DNA from: Gammaproteobacteria bacterium
GTDB taxonomy: Bacteria > Pseudomonadota > Gammaproteobacteria > Chromatiales > Chromatiaceae
Direction of reading: 5' to 3'
Assembly (NCBI GenBank): GCA_009929855.1
Contig: RZZN01000004.1
Span: 1-64,000, forward strand
DNA length: 64,000 nt
Of the stretch, positions 40,479 through 48,773 are shown in pieces; the first letter of the stretch is position 1, and every line of letters starts with the position of its first letter. Position numbers and translations under genes: made by a program. The notes under the pieces were generated by a model. The model was given only the letters and a program-made list of their open reading frames with translations. It made no database searches and had not been told where the DNA came from.

Positions 40479-41864
40479 CTAAAGCGGCGCCCGATCCCAG
40501 ATCCCACGCGCATCGCCAGTCCCGACGCCCGCGAAAAAGCGGCGCATGACGCCGAACCGATCTCGATTGGCGAGCGCGGTATTGATGACCTGGGCCAAGG
40601 ATCCGGCGCCAGCCGGCCCCATCAGCGGGCGGGCTGAGATCAGATTGGTGAAATAGAGCGCCGGGATACTCATCTCCTTCGCCTTCTGAACCACCGGCGT
40701 GGTGCCAATCGCCAGATCCGGCTCGAGGGCACGGACGGCTTCGATGTCCTGCTCGAGCGAGGCGCGAAAACGCACGGGCACACCCTTGGACTGCAACCAG
40801 TCGAGATCCGGCTCGGACCAAGGGGTGCGGCCGACCGCGGTCCCCACATAGGGCACCTCGGCACCGGACTCGATCAAGAGTCGGGCGACCAACAATTCGG
40901 AACCCTCATAACCCGATACGGTGATGCGTCCCTTGATCGGGCTTCCGGCCAGCGCACCGGCGATGGCCGGCAAGATGCGGTTCTTGGCCAGCTCGATCTT
41001 GTCGGAGGCGATCTCCGCCGCCTTGCCGATCGCCTCCAGCCATTGCGCGGTCCCCTCGCGACCGACCGGCGCCGATCCCACGATCGGGCGCCCGGCCAGG
41101 GCGAGCTCGCGGCCGCTCGCGGCGTATTGCGGATGGATGGCCGCCGCGACCCGACAGTCGAGCGCGGCATAGAGCTCGCGCCATTCGCGCGTCGGCACGA
41201 CCGGTCCAGGCGCCAGACCGAGCGGCTCGAGCATCATGCCGATGCCCACTGGATCGGCCGGGAACATCTCTCCGAGGAGTGTCACCGTGGGGCGCTCGCT
41301 GCGACCGCCGCGCGGGGCCTGGACCGGCCCTTGCTCAGCCTCGCCGCGCGCATAGTGGAGCATGGCGCCGGCGAGGACATCCTTGGCCTCGGCATGGGTC
41401 GGAACCCCGAAGCCAGGGACGTCGATCCCCAGGATCCGTACACCGTTGAGCTCTTTCGGCAACAGCCGCAGGGGTACGCCCGAGGCGGTCGGCACGCAGA
41501 GATTGATGGCGACGATGGTATCGTAGCGCTCGGGATCGGCGAGCTTGAGGATCGCCTCGCGCGCATCCTCGAAGAGCGCGCCCGAGACCAAGGTCTCCGA
41601 ATCGAATGGGACGTAGCCGACCGAGCGGCGCGCACCGTAGAAATGCGACGTGAAGGTCAGACCATAGACACAGCAGCCGGAGCCGACCAGCACCATGGCG
41701 GTGCGCCGCATCCGCAGACCGACCCGCAGCGCGCCGAATGCCGGACACATGGTCTGCGGCTGGTCGTGAGGGCCGGACGGGGCCTGGCGCTCAGGCGCCC
41801 CACAAGGTGGCGCGGCGGTGACGCCGAGCGCGGACTGGCCGGGGTCGTCGGGTCGCTCAGACAT
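40479..41864 (-). CDS. bchY: Chlorophyllide reductase subunit Y
   Basis: 461-residue partner of BchZ in the catalytic component. Cys-rich GSGCCVYGLTFTSHFYG near residue 62 and INLCVPTASGVPL supply candidate cluster ligands; the ending includes ALYFTNLISARPLMGPAGAGSLAQ. The N-terminal ~40 residues (Pro/Ala-rich) are more variable, so the start may lie downstream. Its start overlaps the end of bchX by 8 bases, indicating coupled translation. Confidence 0.96.
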   Translation of the reverse strand: MSERPDDPGQSALGVTAAPPCGAPERQAPSGPHDQPQTMCPAFGALRVGLRMRRTAMVLVGSGCCVYGLTFTSHFYGARRSVGYVPFDSETLVSGALFEDAREAILKLADPERYDTIVAINLCVPTASGVPLRLLPKELNGVRILGIDVPGFGVPTHAEAKDVLAGAMLHYARGEAEQGPVQAPRGGRSERPTVTLLGEMFPADPVGIGMMLEPLGLAPGPVVPTREWRELYAALDCRVAAAIHPQYAASGRELALAGRPIVGSAPVGREGTAQWLEAIGKAAEIASDKIELAKNRILPAIAGALAGSPIKGRITVSGYEGSELLVARLLIESGAEVPYVGTAVGRTPWSEPDLDWLQSKGVPVRFRASLEQDIEAVRALEPDLAIGTTPVVQKAKEMSIPALYFTNLISARPLMGPAGAGSLAQVINTALANRDRFGVMRRFFAGVGTGDARGIWDRAPL

Positions 41865-42822
41865 CGTCGTAGATCACCTCGAGCGACGGCTTGCGCAAGG
41901 CCTCGGCGCTGCACATATCCTCAGCGAGCGCGGGCTCCAGGGTCACGTGCCGACCGACCACATCGCCCGTGAAGAGCCCGAGGAGCGCGTCCTGATCGAG
42001 CGGCTTGGGGTGGATCGGCGGGGCTTCGCCCACGTTGGTGGCCAAATCAGCGAAGATCGACCCCCAGCGATCACCCGGACGGCCGATGATCTCATAGTTG
42101 GCGCTCTTGCGCCGGATGTCATCATGTGCCGGGATGGTGGCCAACACCGGGATCTGGACCGCCTCGGCAAAGGCCTGGGCCTCGCCGGTGCCGTCGTCCT
42201 TGTTGATCACCATGCCAGCGACCCCGACATTGCCGCCCAACCCGCGGAAATACTCCACCGCCGAGCAGACATTGTTGGCGACGTAGAGCGATTGGAGATC
42301 GTTGGACCCGACCACGATCACCTTTTGACAGAGGTCGCGCGCGATGGGTAGACCGAAGCCGCCGCAGACCACATCGCCGAGGAAGTCGAGCAGGACATAG
42401 TCGAAGTCCCAATCGTGGAAACCTAGACCCTCGAGCAGCTCGAAGCCATGGATGATGCCCCGACCGCCACAGCCGCGGCCCACCTCCGGACCACCGAGTT
42501 CCATCGCGAAGACCCCGTCACGCTTGAAGCAGACGTCGCCGATCATGACCTTCTCGCCGGCGCGCTTCTTCTCGCTCGAGGTCCCGAGGATGGTCGGACA
42601 GGCCCGGCCACCAAAGAGCAAGGTGGTGGTATCACTCTTGGGGTCGCACCCGATCAGCAGGACCTTCTTGCCCTGTTGGGCCATCATGTAAGAGAGGTTG
42701 GCCAGGGTGAAACTCTTGCCGATGCCACCCTTGCCGTAGATGGCGATGATCTGGGTCTGCTTGATCGCTGGAGCGGACGACGCATCTGTGTCGATCCGAG
42801 CGGCGGTCGCGACGGGGCTCAT
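41857..42822 (-). CDS. bchX: Chlorophyllide reductase iron protein subunit X
   Basis: NifH-like ATPase that delivers electrons to BchYZ. P-loop IYGKGGIGKSFTLANLSYM, and the two [4Fe-4S] ligand cysteines in GGPEVGRGCGGRGI and DFLGDVVCGGFGLPIA. I start at the ATG at 42822 (MSPVATAARID), 11 bases after the bchC stop; the ORF-track start adds residues read from within bchC. 321 residues. Confidence 0.97.
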   Translation of the reverse strand: MSPVATAARIDTDASSAPAIKQTQIIAIYGKGGIGKSFTLANLSYMMAQQGKKVLLIGCDPKSDTTTLLFGGRACPTILGTSSEKKRAGEKVMIGDVCFKRDGVFAMELGGPEVGRGCGGRGIIHGFELLEGLGFHDWDFDYVLLDFLGDVVCGGFGLPIARDLCQKVIVVGSNDLQSLYVANNVCSAVEYFRGLGGNVGVAGMVINKDDGTGEAQAFAEAVQIPVLATIPAHDDIRRKSANYEIIGRPGDRWGSIFADLATNVGEAPPIHPKPLDQDALLGLFTGDVVGRHVTLEPALAEDMCSAEALRKPSLEVIYDDV

Positions 42823-42833
42823 GACGGGTAGGC

Positions 42834-43787
42834 TCACGAAATGGATCTCCAATCCAGGATCATCTTGAGACAATCGGGATCGCCGAAGGCGGTGCGATAG
42901 GCCGCGTCGGCATTGGACGCCGGCTCGCGATGCGTGATGAGTCCGGCGAGCGACAGCCGGCCCGCCTCGATCAGCGCCTTGACCGCCTGGATGTCCGGTG
43001 GGCGCCATTCAGCGGCAACCTGGATGCGCGCCTCGCGCATGAAGGCCGGCGGAAAATTGAACGCGAGTGGTTGACTGTAGAAGCCGGCAAGGATCACCTC
43101 GCCACCCGGGGCCAAGCGGGCGATCAGCTGATCCAGGATCCCCGCGTCACCACTGACGTCACAGATGCGGTGATAATCGACGCGCGCATCCTGGTCCGGG
43201 GACAGGACACGATAGCCGTGGCCGTCGGCGCCCCCCGCTCGATCCGGATTGGTCTCCCAGACCACCGGGGTGTTGCCCGCGACCAGGGCGGCGATCCGTG
43301 CGACCAGCCGTCCCAGCACGCCATGACCGATGACTAGATCGACCGGGCGCATCTCCAGTCCACCCACTGCATGATAGGCGGTCGCCGCCAGGGCGAGCAG
43401 CACCGCCGCCTCGCCGAGCGCATCGCTCACCGGCACGAGCCGCTCGCCCGGCACCACCACACGCGCGGAGGCGCCGCCGAACAGACCGCGCGCCTCGTTG
43501 TAGCAACGTGCGCCCGGCACGAAGACCCGCTGACCGACAGCGAGCCCGCACTGCGCTCCCGCCCAGGTCACCCGGCCGACCGATTCATATCCCGGCACCA
43601 GTGGATAACCCATCCCGGGAAAGTTCGGCATGCGCCCGGACCAGAGCAGACGCTCCGTGCCCGTGCTGATTCCGCTCCATTCCATCTCCACGATCACGTC
43701 ACCCGGCCCTGGCGGGGTGAGTGTCAGTGGCTTGAGCGAGAGTGATTCGGGCTGGTCGAGGACAACAGCGACTGTATCGAGTTTCAA
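42834..43787 (-). CDS. bchC: Bacteriochlorophyllide alpha-hydroxyethyl dehydrogenase
   Basis: Medium-chain dehydrogenase-like enzyme that oxidises the 3-hydroxyethyl group to 3-acetyl in bacteriochlorophyllide a synthesis. Characteristic: WSGISTGTERLLWSGRMPNFPGMGYPLVPGYESVG near residue 40, and LVIGHGVLGRLVARIAALVAG as the nucleotide fold. The best start is a TTG at 43787 (M-KLDTVAVVL), with AGGTG upstream and the family N-terminus right after it; no ATG lies near. 317 residues. Confidence 0.95.
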   Translation of the reverse strand: MKLDTVAVVLDQPESLSLKPLTLTPPGPGDVIVEMEWSGISTGTERLLWSGRMPNFPGMGYPLVPGYESVGRVTWAGAQCGLAVGQRVFVPGARCYNEARGLFGGASARVVVPGERLVPVSDALGEAAVLLALAATAYHAVGGLEMRPVDLVIGHGVLGRLVARIAALVAGNTPVVWETNPDRAGGADGHGYRVLSPDQDARVDYHRICDVSGDAGILDQLIARLAPGGEVILAGFYSQPLAFNFPPAFMREARIQVAAEWRPPDIQAVKALIEAGRLSLAGLITHREPASNADAAYRTAFGDPDCLKMILDWRSIS

Positions 43788-43960
43788 TGAGACACCTATT
43801 GCAGCGCGGCTGACGAGCCCTTGCGATTCTCGCATGGACGCACGCGTTGAAAAACCCTTCGATCGCGAAGCCGAAGCATCCGCCGACATGCGCGTCTCGA
43901 TTCGGCTGGCATCGGCCGCCGCGCTTGGTCACTGACGCGCGGACAGCGCGCGGACGAGCC

Positions 43961-45073
43961 TCACATCCGCTTGGCAGCGATCAGCCGGGCGAGGATCGGG
44001 CGCGCGGTCGGCAGCAGACGCACCGGGTCGAAGACCTGCATGCGCAGCATGTTCTCGATCTCCAGTGGGGTGCGTGGCCGCCCGCTCCCCATGGCGAGCA
44101 GATAGAGTCCGAAGTAGGCATCGCCGATCGGCTCGGCACCGGGCGTGCCGGACATGGGCTCGGCGATCAACAGGGTCCCACCCGCTGGCAAGGCACGCCG
44201 CACCGACTTGATGATCTCCAGCACCTCCGCATCATTGTGATCATGCAGTACGCGCACCAGCGAGATCACATCGGCCCCTTCCGGCAGGGGGTCGCGCATC
44301 ACGTCGCCCCCGACCGCGGTGGCTCGACCGCTCAGACCCTCGCGCTCGAAGCGCGCCCGTGCCCGCTCGGCCACCGCCGGCAGATCGAAGAGGATCACGC
44401 GCAGATGCGGCCAGCGCTTGGCCGCGGAGATGAGAAAGGTCCCGTCGCCGCCGCCGACATCGAGCAGACAGCGATGATCCTTCAATGAATAGGCATCCAG
44501 CACGTCATCGGCCAGCAGCGACAGGCTGTCCGACATGAGCGCGGTGTAGCCATCGATCGCCTGTGCGTCCACGCTCGCCGCCTCGGCATTGGCCGCATAG
44601 GCCCAATAGCGCGAGAGCTCGGTCGGCTTGGCCTCGCCACGCAGGAGCGCCACTGGATCGGCGAGATCCGCATAGACCATGGCGTGATGCTCGACCATGG
44701 CGGCAATCCCAGGGTTGCCCACCATGGCGGCGCCGAGCTCACCAAGCGCGTAATGATGATCCGCGCAGGGTGTGACCAGACGCAGGCTCGCGGCCGCGCG
44801 CAGCAGGCGGGTGGCGCCCTCGGGCGGCAGATCCATGCGCTTGGCCAATTCAGCCACACTGAGTGGACCGGCGCTGAGCATCTCCAACAGCTTCAGGCGC
44901 ACGCAGGCGAAGAGGATCTGCGAATAGACGAATCCCGCGACGATGTCGAACAATTCGCGCGCGCGCTGACGCGCGATCGGCCGCGTCAGCGGGAATACCG
45001 AGGCCCAGCGTTGAAACTCGGGCCGCGCGAGCAAACGGTTGCGCAGGCTCAACCAGGAATCGGAGATGGACAC
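43961..45073 (-). CDS. crtF: Hydroxyneurosporene O-methyltransferase
   Basis: SAM-dependent methyltransferase adding the C-1 methoxy group in the spirilloxanthin series. A winged-helix dimerisation domain (LLEMLSAGPLSVAELAKRMDLPPEGATRLLRAA) precedes the SAM fold, with LLDVGGGDGTFL near residue 195 and DLPAV. The start is uncertain: a GTG at 45073 with GAGG upstream gives 370 residues, whereas the ORF-track ATG at 45196 adds 41 low-quality residues. It lies between crtE and bchC on the superoperon strand. Confidence 0.93.
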   Translation of the reverse strand: MSISDSWLSLRNRLLARPEFQRWASVFPLTRPIARQRARELFDIVAGFVYSQILFACVRLKLLEMLSAGPLSVAELAKRMDLPPEGATRLLRAAASLRLVTPCADHHYALGELGAAMVGNPGIAAMVEHHAMVYADLADPVALLRGEAKPTELSRYWAYAANAEAASVDAQAIDGYTALMSDSLSLLADDVLDAYSLKDHRCLLDVGGGDGTFLISAAKRWPHLRVILFDLPAVAERARARFEREGLSGRATAVGGDVMRDPLPEGADVISLVRVLHDHNDAEVLEIIKSVRRALPAGGTLLIAEPMSGTPGAEPIGDAYFGLYLLAMGSGRPRTPLEIENMLRMQVFDPVRLLPTARPILARLIAAKRM

Positions 45074-45318
45074 GTGAATGACCTCGCGTTGTGATGATGG
45101 TGGGTCAGTCGTCTCGGTGGGTCGGCGCCGGGATGACACTGATCCACGCGCCCCCTTGCCAAGGCCTGTCGCCACCTGAATCGATTGATTGAGCACATGG
45201 GTCGGCGTGTCGTCTCAGCGGCGCACCCAGCCCCGCAAGACTGAAGCGGCCGGAGCCAGCACATTCGGACTCACTCGCGAGTCCCCGGACCCGCATCCGC
45301 TCGCCGCGCCCTGATGCC

Positions 45319-46194
45319 TTATCCCTGCCCCCATGGATCGGCCAAACCCTTGGGCATGATCTGCCGAGCCTCGGCCATCAGCGAGGCGCCAAGCGCCGCG
45401 GCACCTGGACAGGGTGGAATGGCGTCGACCGCGCCTTGGACCAGGTCGCGCAACCGCGCGATCGCGCCCTCGATACCCAGCTCGCCAGCGGCGCTCGGGC
45501 GATGCAGCAAGGCATCCCGACCGACCGGCTTGCCGACCTCCTGGGCGGTGGCCGCCACATCGCGCAGGTCATCGGCGACCTGGTAGGCCTCGCCAATGCG
45601 CTCACCCACCACCCGCCACGCCTCGGCATCCGCCCCGGATACCTGTCCGCCAGCGGCGGTCGCCGCGGCGAAGAGCGAACCGGTCTTGGCCCGATGATAG
45701 TCGGCGACCGCGACCTGCGGCTCGCACTCCCAGGCCTGACCGGCGATGATCCCAGCGGGGATGCCGACAGTGCGCCCCAGGATCAAGAGCAGTGGGGCAA
45801 GATGCTCGGGGCGCTGCGCGAGCGTCCGCGCCAGATGCTCGAACGCAAGCACGATCAGTGCATCACCGGCCAGGATCGCGAGCGGCTCTCCGAAGGCACG
45901 ATGCACTGACGGACGGCCGCGACGCAGTGGCGAATCGTCGAAACAGGGCAGATCATCATGCACCAGCGAGGCACAATGCAGCAGCTCGATCGCGACCGCC
46001 GCGGCATCGGCGGCCGCCTCGTCGGCATTCCCGCAGGCCGCCGCGACGGCCAGACACAGACGCGGTCTGATCCGCGCCCCCCCGGGGAAGACGGCATGGC
46101 GCACCGCCTCGGCGAGCCGTGGCGGACAGGACGGCGGAGTCACCGCATCCAGGGCGGCGGTCAACGCCTGCTCGATTCGACTCGCCGTATCCAT
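45319..46194 (-). CDS. crtE: Geranylgeranyl diphosphate synthase
   Basis: 291-residue prenyl transferase making GGPP for carotenoids and the bacteriochlorophyll tail. Both Asp-rich motifs are visible: DDLPCFDD near residue 80, and YQVADDLRD near 210 (D-D-x-x-D). The ATG at 46194 (MDTASRIEQ) is chosen; the ORF track begins 15 codons earlier. It is the first gene of the minus-strand photosynthesis run and is divergent from crtD across a PpsR-type control region. Confidence 0.95.
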   Translation of the reverse strand: MDTASRIEQALTAALDAVTPPSCPPRLAEAVRHAVFPGGARIRPRLCLAVAAACGNADEAAADAAAVAIELLHCASLVHDDLPCFDDSPLRRGRPSVHRAFGEPLAILAGDALIVLAFEHLARTLAQRPEHLAPLLLILGRTVGIPAGIIAGQAWECEPQVAVADYHRAKTGSLFAAATAAGGQVSGADAEAWRVVGERIGEAYQVADDLRDVAATAQEVGKPVGRDALLHRPSAAGELGIEGAIARLRDLVQGAVDAIPPCPGAAALGASLMAEARQIMPKGLADPWGQG

Positions 46195-46220
46195 CTCCGC
46201 TCCCCCGGTTGGCTCACGCC

Positions 46221-46264
46221 TGTAAAGATTGCTTGACACTCAATTGTGTCATGTACAATAGACA
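46221..46264. promoter_or_regulatory. Tandem PpsR/CrtJ-type palindromes between crtE and crtD
   Basis: Two perfect TGT-N12-ACA sites lie exactly 8 bp apart: TGTAAAGATTGCTTGACA (46221-46238) and TGTCATGTACAATAGACA (46247-46264). A sigma70-like pair reads toward crtD: TTGACA (46233-46238) and TACAAT (46254-46259), with a short 15-base spacer. The site spans the divergent crtE/crtD control region, so one regulator can govern the carotenoid genes and the whole crtE-to-puf superoperon. Confidence 0.8.
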
Positions 46265-46311
46265 CCGACGCCAATGGCGTCAATTCCCAATCGAAGCCGG
46301 AGACCATCCCG

Positions 46312-47808
46312 ATGCCAACAGAGCAGATCATCATCGTCGGCGCCGGCATCGGCGGGCTTGTGACCGCGGTGCAACTGGCCGCGCGCGGCATGGCGGTCAA
46401 GGTCATCGAGCGCGCACCGACCCCGGGCGGTAAGATGCGCGAGGTCAGCGTCGGCGGACAACGGATCGACGCTGGTCCAACGGTCTTCACCATGCGCTGG
46501 ATCTTCGATGAGATCTTCGACGCAGCCGGAGCGTCACTCGAGGACTATCTGACCCTGACACCGTTCGAAATCTTAGCACGCCATGCCTGGAGTGAGCAGG
46601 AGCACTTCGACCTCTATGCCGACGAGGCCCGCACGATCGAGGCGATCGGCGATTTCGCGGGCGCGGCCGAGGCCGAGCGCTATCGCGGCTTCTGCGCGCA
46701 TGCCCGTACCATCTTCGAGACCTTGGACGGACCCTTCATCCGCGCCTCGCGGCCCAATCCGCTCAGCCTGGTCAGTCGCTGTGGCATCAGTGGCTTCGCG
46801 GGGCTGCGTCGCATCAAGCCCTTCGACACACTCTGGCAGGCGCTCGGCGAGCATTTCCACGACCAACGCCTGCGTCAGCTCTTCGGTCGTTATTCGACCT
46901 ACTGTGGCTCATCGCCCTTCCTCGCCCCCGCCACGCTGATGCTGATCGCGCATGTCGAGCGCCAAGGCGTCTGGTCGGTCGAGGGAGGCATGCATCAAAC
47001 AGCGGTCGCCCTGGCGCGACTCGCCGAGTCGCTTGGCGCGACCATCCAGTACCAGACCGAGGTGGCCGAGATCCTGATCGAGCGCGGCCGCGCGCGCGGT
47101 GTGCGGCTGGGTTCGGGCGAGCAGCTGAGCGCCGACGCGGTGGTCTTCAATGGCGATGTCGCCGCGCTTGCCCAGCATCGCCTCGGTCCCGCGGTCTCCC
47201 GAGCGGTCGCCGCGACCACACCGGCCGAGCGTTCGCTCTCGGCGATCACCTGGTCGCTGGTCGCCGAAACCGAGGGGTTCCCGCTGTTGCGTCATAGCGT
47301 CTTCTTCTGTCGCGACTATGCCGCCGAGTTCGAGGACATCTTCGGCCGCGCGCAGGTCCCGCGCGAGGGCACCATCTACATCTGCGCTCAGGACCGCGGC
47401 GATCACAATGACACCGCCCCGCCTGGCCCCGAGCGTCTACTCTGCCTCCTCAACGCCCCGGCCATGGGCGACCGCCACCCCTTCGACACCGCGGAGATCA
47501 AACAATGCGAGCAGCGGGCATTCGGCCTCTTGGAGCGCTGTGGCCTCAAGATTCATCGAACCCCAGAGACCAGCGTGGTGACGACACCGGCGGTCTTCGA
47601 GCAGCTCTTCCCGGCGACGGGAGGAGCCCTCTATGGCCAGGCCTCCCACGGCTGGCGGGCCTCATTCACGCGCCCGCCCTCGCGCAGCAAGGTGCCGGGG
47701 CTCTATCTGGCGGGAGGCAGCGCGCATCCGGGGGCGGGGGTTCCCATGGCGGCGATGTCGGGACGCCTGGCCGCGGCAGCCGTGATCGAGGACCTCGCTT
47801 CGACCTGA
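46312..47808 (+). CDS. crtD: Methoxyneurosporene dehydrogenase (C-3,4 desaturase)
   Basis: 498-residue FAD oxidoreductase of the phytoene-desaturase family, introducing the C-3,4 double bond in spirilloxanthin synthesis. The Rossmann motif IIIVGAGIGGLVTAVQLAARG is at the very start, which supports the ATG at 46312. TPGGKMREVSVGGQRIDAGPTVFTM follows, and the C-terminal FAD site is GLYLAGGSAHPGAGVPMAAMSG. It heads the crtD-crtC pair, divergent from crtE. The end overlaps crtC in CTGA. Confidence 0.95.
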   Translation: MPTEQIIIVGAGIGGLVTAVQLAARGMAVKVIERAPTPGGKMREVSVGGQRIDAGPTVFTMRWIFDEIFDAAGASLEDYLTLTPFEILARHAWSEQEHFDLYADEARTIEAIGDFAGAAEAERYRGFCAHARTIFETLDGPFIRASRPNPLSLVSRCGISGFAGLRRIKPFDTLWQALGEHFHDQRLRQLFGRYSTYCGSSPFLAPATLMLIAHVERQGVWSVEGGMHQTAVALARLAESLGATIQYQTEVAEILIERGRARGVRLGSGEQLSADAVVFNGDVAALAQHRLGPAVSRAVAATTPAERSLSAITWSLVAETEGFPLLRHSVFFCRDYAAEFEDIFGRAQVPREGTIYICAQDRGDHNDTAPPGPERLLCLLNAPAMGDRHPFDTAEIKQCEQRAFGLLERCGLKIHRTPETSVVTTPAVFEQLFPATGGALYGQASHGWRASFTRPPSRSKVPGLYLAGGSAHPGAGVPMAAMSGRLAAAAVIEDLAST

Positions 47809-48722
47809 GCATCCGTCCAGGCGGCTATCTCTGGTGGTACCTGGATGCGCTGAGCGACGACGGCGCGCACGGCCTGACCATCATCGCCATGTTGGGCAAC
47901 GTCTTCTCGCCCTACTACGCCTGGGCACGGCGCCGCGGTGCCGCCGACCCGCTCGATCACTGCGCGCTCAATGTAGCGCTCTATGGTCGGGGCGGCAAAC
48001 GCTGGGCCATGACCGAGCGCGGCCGCAAGGGCCTGCGCCAATCGCGCACGCGTTTGGACATCGGCCCAAGCCATCTCAGCTGGGATGACGGCGGTCTCAC
48101 CATCGCCATCGACGAGATCACGGCCCCCATCCCCTCCCGGCTGCGCGGTCGGGTCCGGGTCATCCCGGCCGCGGTGAACCCGCGTGAATTTCGGCTCGAT
48201 CCCGACGGGCGGCATGTCTGGTGGCCGATCGCGCCGATCTCGCGGGTCGAGCTCGAGCTCGAGCATCCGGCGCTGCGCTGGAGCGGACATGGCTATCTCG
48301 ACTCCAATCGCGGGGATGAACCGCTCGCGGACGCCTTCCAATGCTGGGACTGGTCGCGTGCCGCCACGCCTCAGGGCACCCTGATGCTCTACGATGTCAC
48401 CGCGCGCCGCGGCCAGGGCGCCCAACTGGCCCTGCGCTTCGACGCCCATGGCCATGTGGAGGAGCTCACCCCACCACCGCGCGTCCCGCTTCCGACGACG
48501 GCGATCTGGCGCATCCGCCGCGGCACTCAGAGCGAATCCGCGCAACCGGCACGCATCCTCCAGACACTGGAGGACACACCATTCTATGCCCGCTCGCTGG
48601 TCGAGACTCGGCTGCTCGGGGAGACGACGACCTGCGTCCACGAGAGCCTCTCGCTCGATCGCTTCGCGGCGCGCTGGGTCCAGATGCTGCTGCCGTTTCG
48701 GATGCCGCGGGTCAGCGGCTGA
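47805..48722 (+). CDS. crtC: Carotenoid 1,2-hydratase (hydroxyneurosporene synthase)
   Basis: Adds water across the terminal double bond of carotenoids. Family block PGGYLWWYLDALSDDGAHGLTIIAMLGNVFSPYYAWARR at the N-terminus, and WDWSRAATPQGTLMLYDVTARRG later. The start is a problem: no ATG, GTG or TTG exists in frame between 47505 and the conserved N-terminus. I give the CTG at 47805, which overlaps the crtD stop as CTGA. The ORF-track ATG at 47505 would add 100 residues read from crtD in a shifted frame. Similarity seems to include FD just before the CTG. Confidence 0.85.
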   Translation: MSIRPGGYLWWYLDALSDDGAHGLTIIAMLGNVFSPYYAWARRRGAADPLDHCALNVALYGRGGKRWAMTERGRKGLRQSRTRLDIGPSHLSWDDGGLTIAIDEITAPIPSRLRGRVRVIPAAVNPREFRLDPDGRHVWWPIAPISRVELELEHPALRWSGHGYLDSNRGDEPLADAFQCWDWSRAATPQGTLMLYDVTARRGQGAQLALRFDAHGHVEELTPPPRVPLPTTAIWRIRRGTQSESAQPARILQTLEDTPFYARSLVETRLLGETTTCVHESLSLDRFAARWVQMLLPFRMPRVSG

Positions 48723-48773
48723 GCGCCGGGTGGGGACCCGGGATCGCCGTGCCGACCAGGCCCCCTGCCCCGC

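Noticed and set aside
43788-43835. ATG start for bchC upstream at MRESQGLVSRAAIG
   Set aside because: The family N-terminus begins at the TTG (KLDTVAVVL), which has AGGTG upstream; the extension has no family likeness.
43788-43960. Possible PpsR site upstream of bchC
   Set aside because: I scanned the crtF-bchC gap for TGT-N12-ACA and found none; bchC is probably served by the superoperon transcript from crtE.
47505-47804. 100-residue N-terminal extension of CrtC in the ORF track
   Set aside because: It is crtD sequence read in another frame; Gly/Arg/Pro-rich and without likeness to CrtC.
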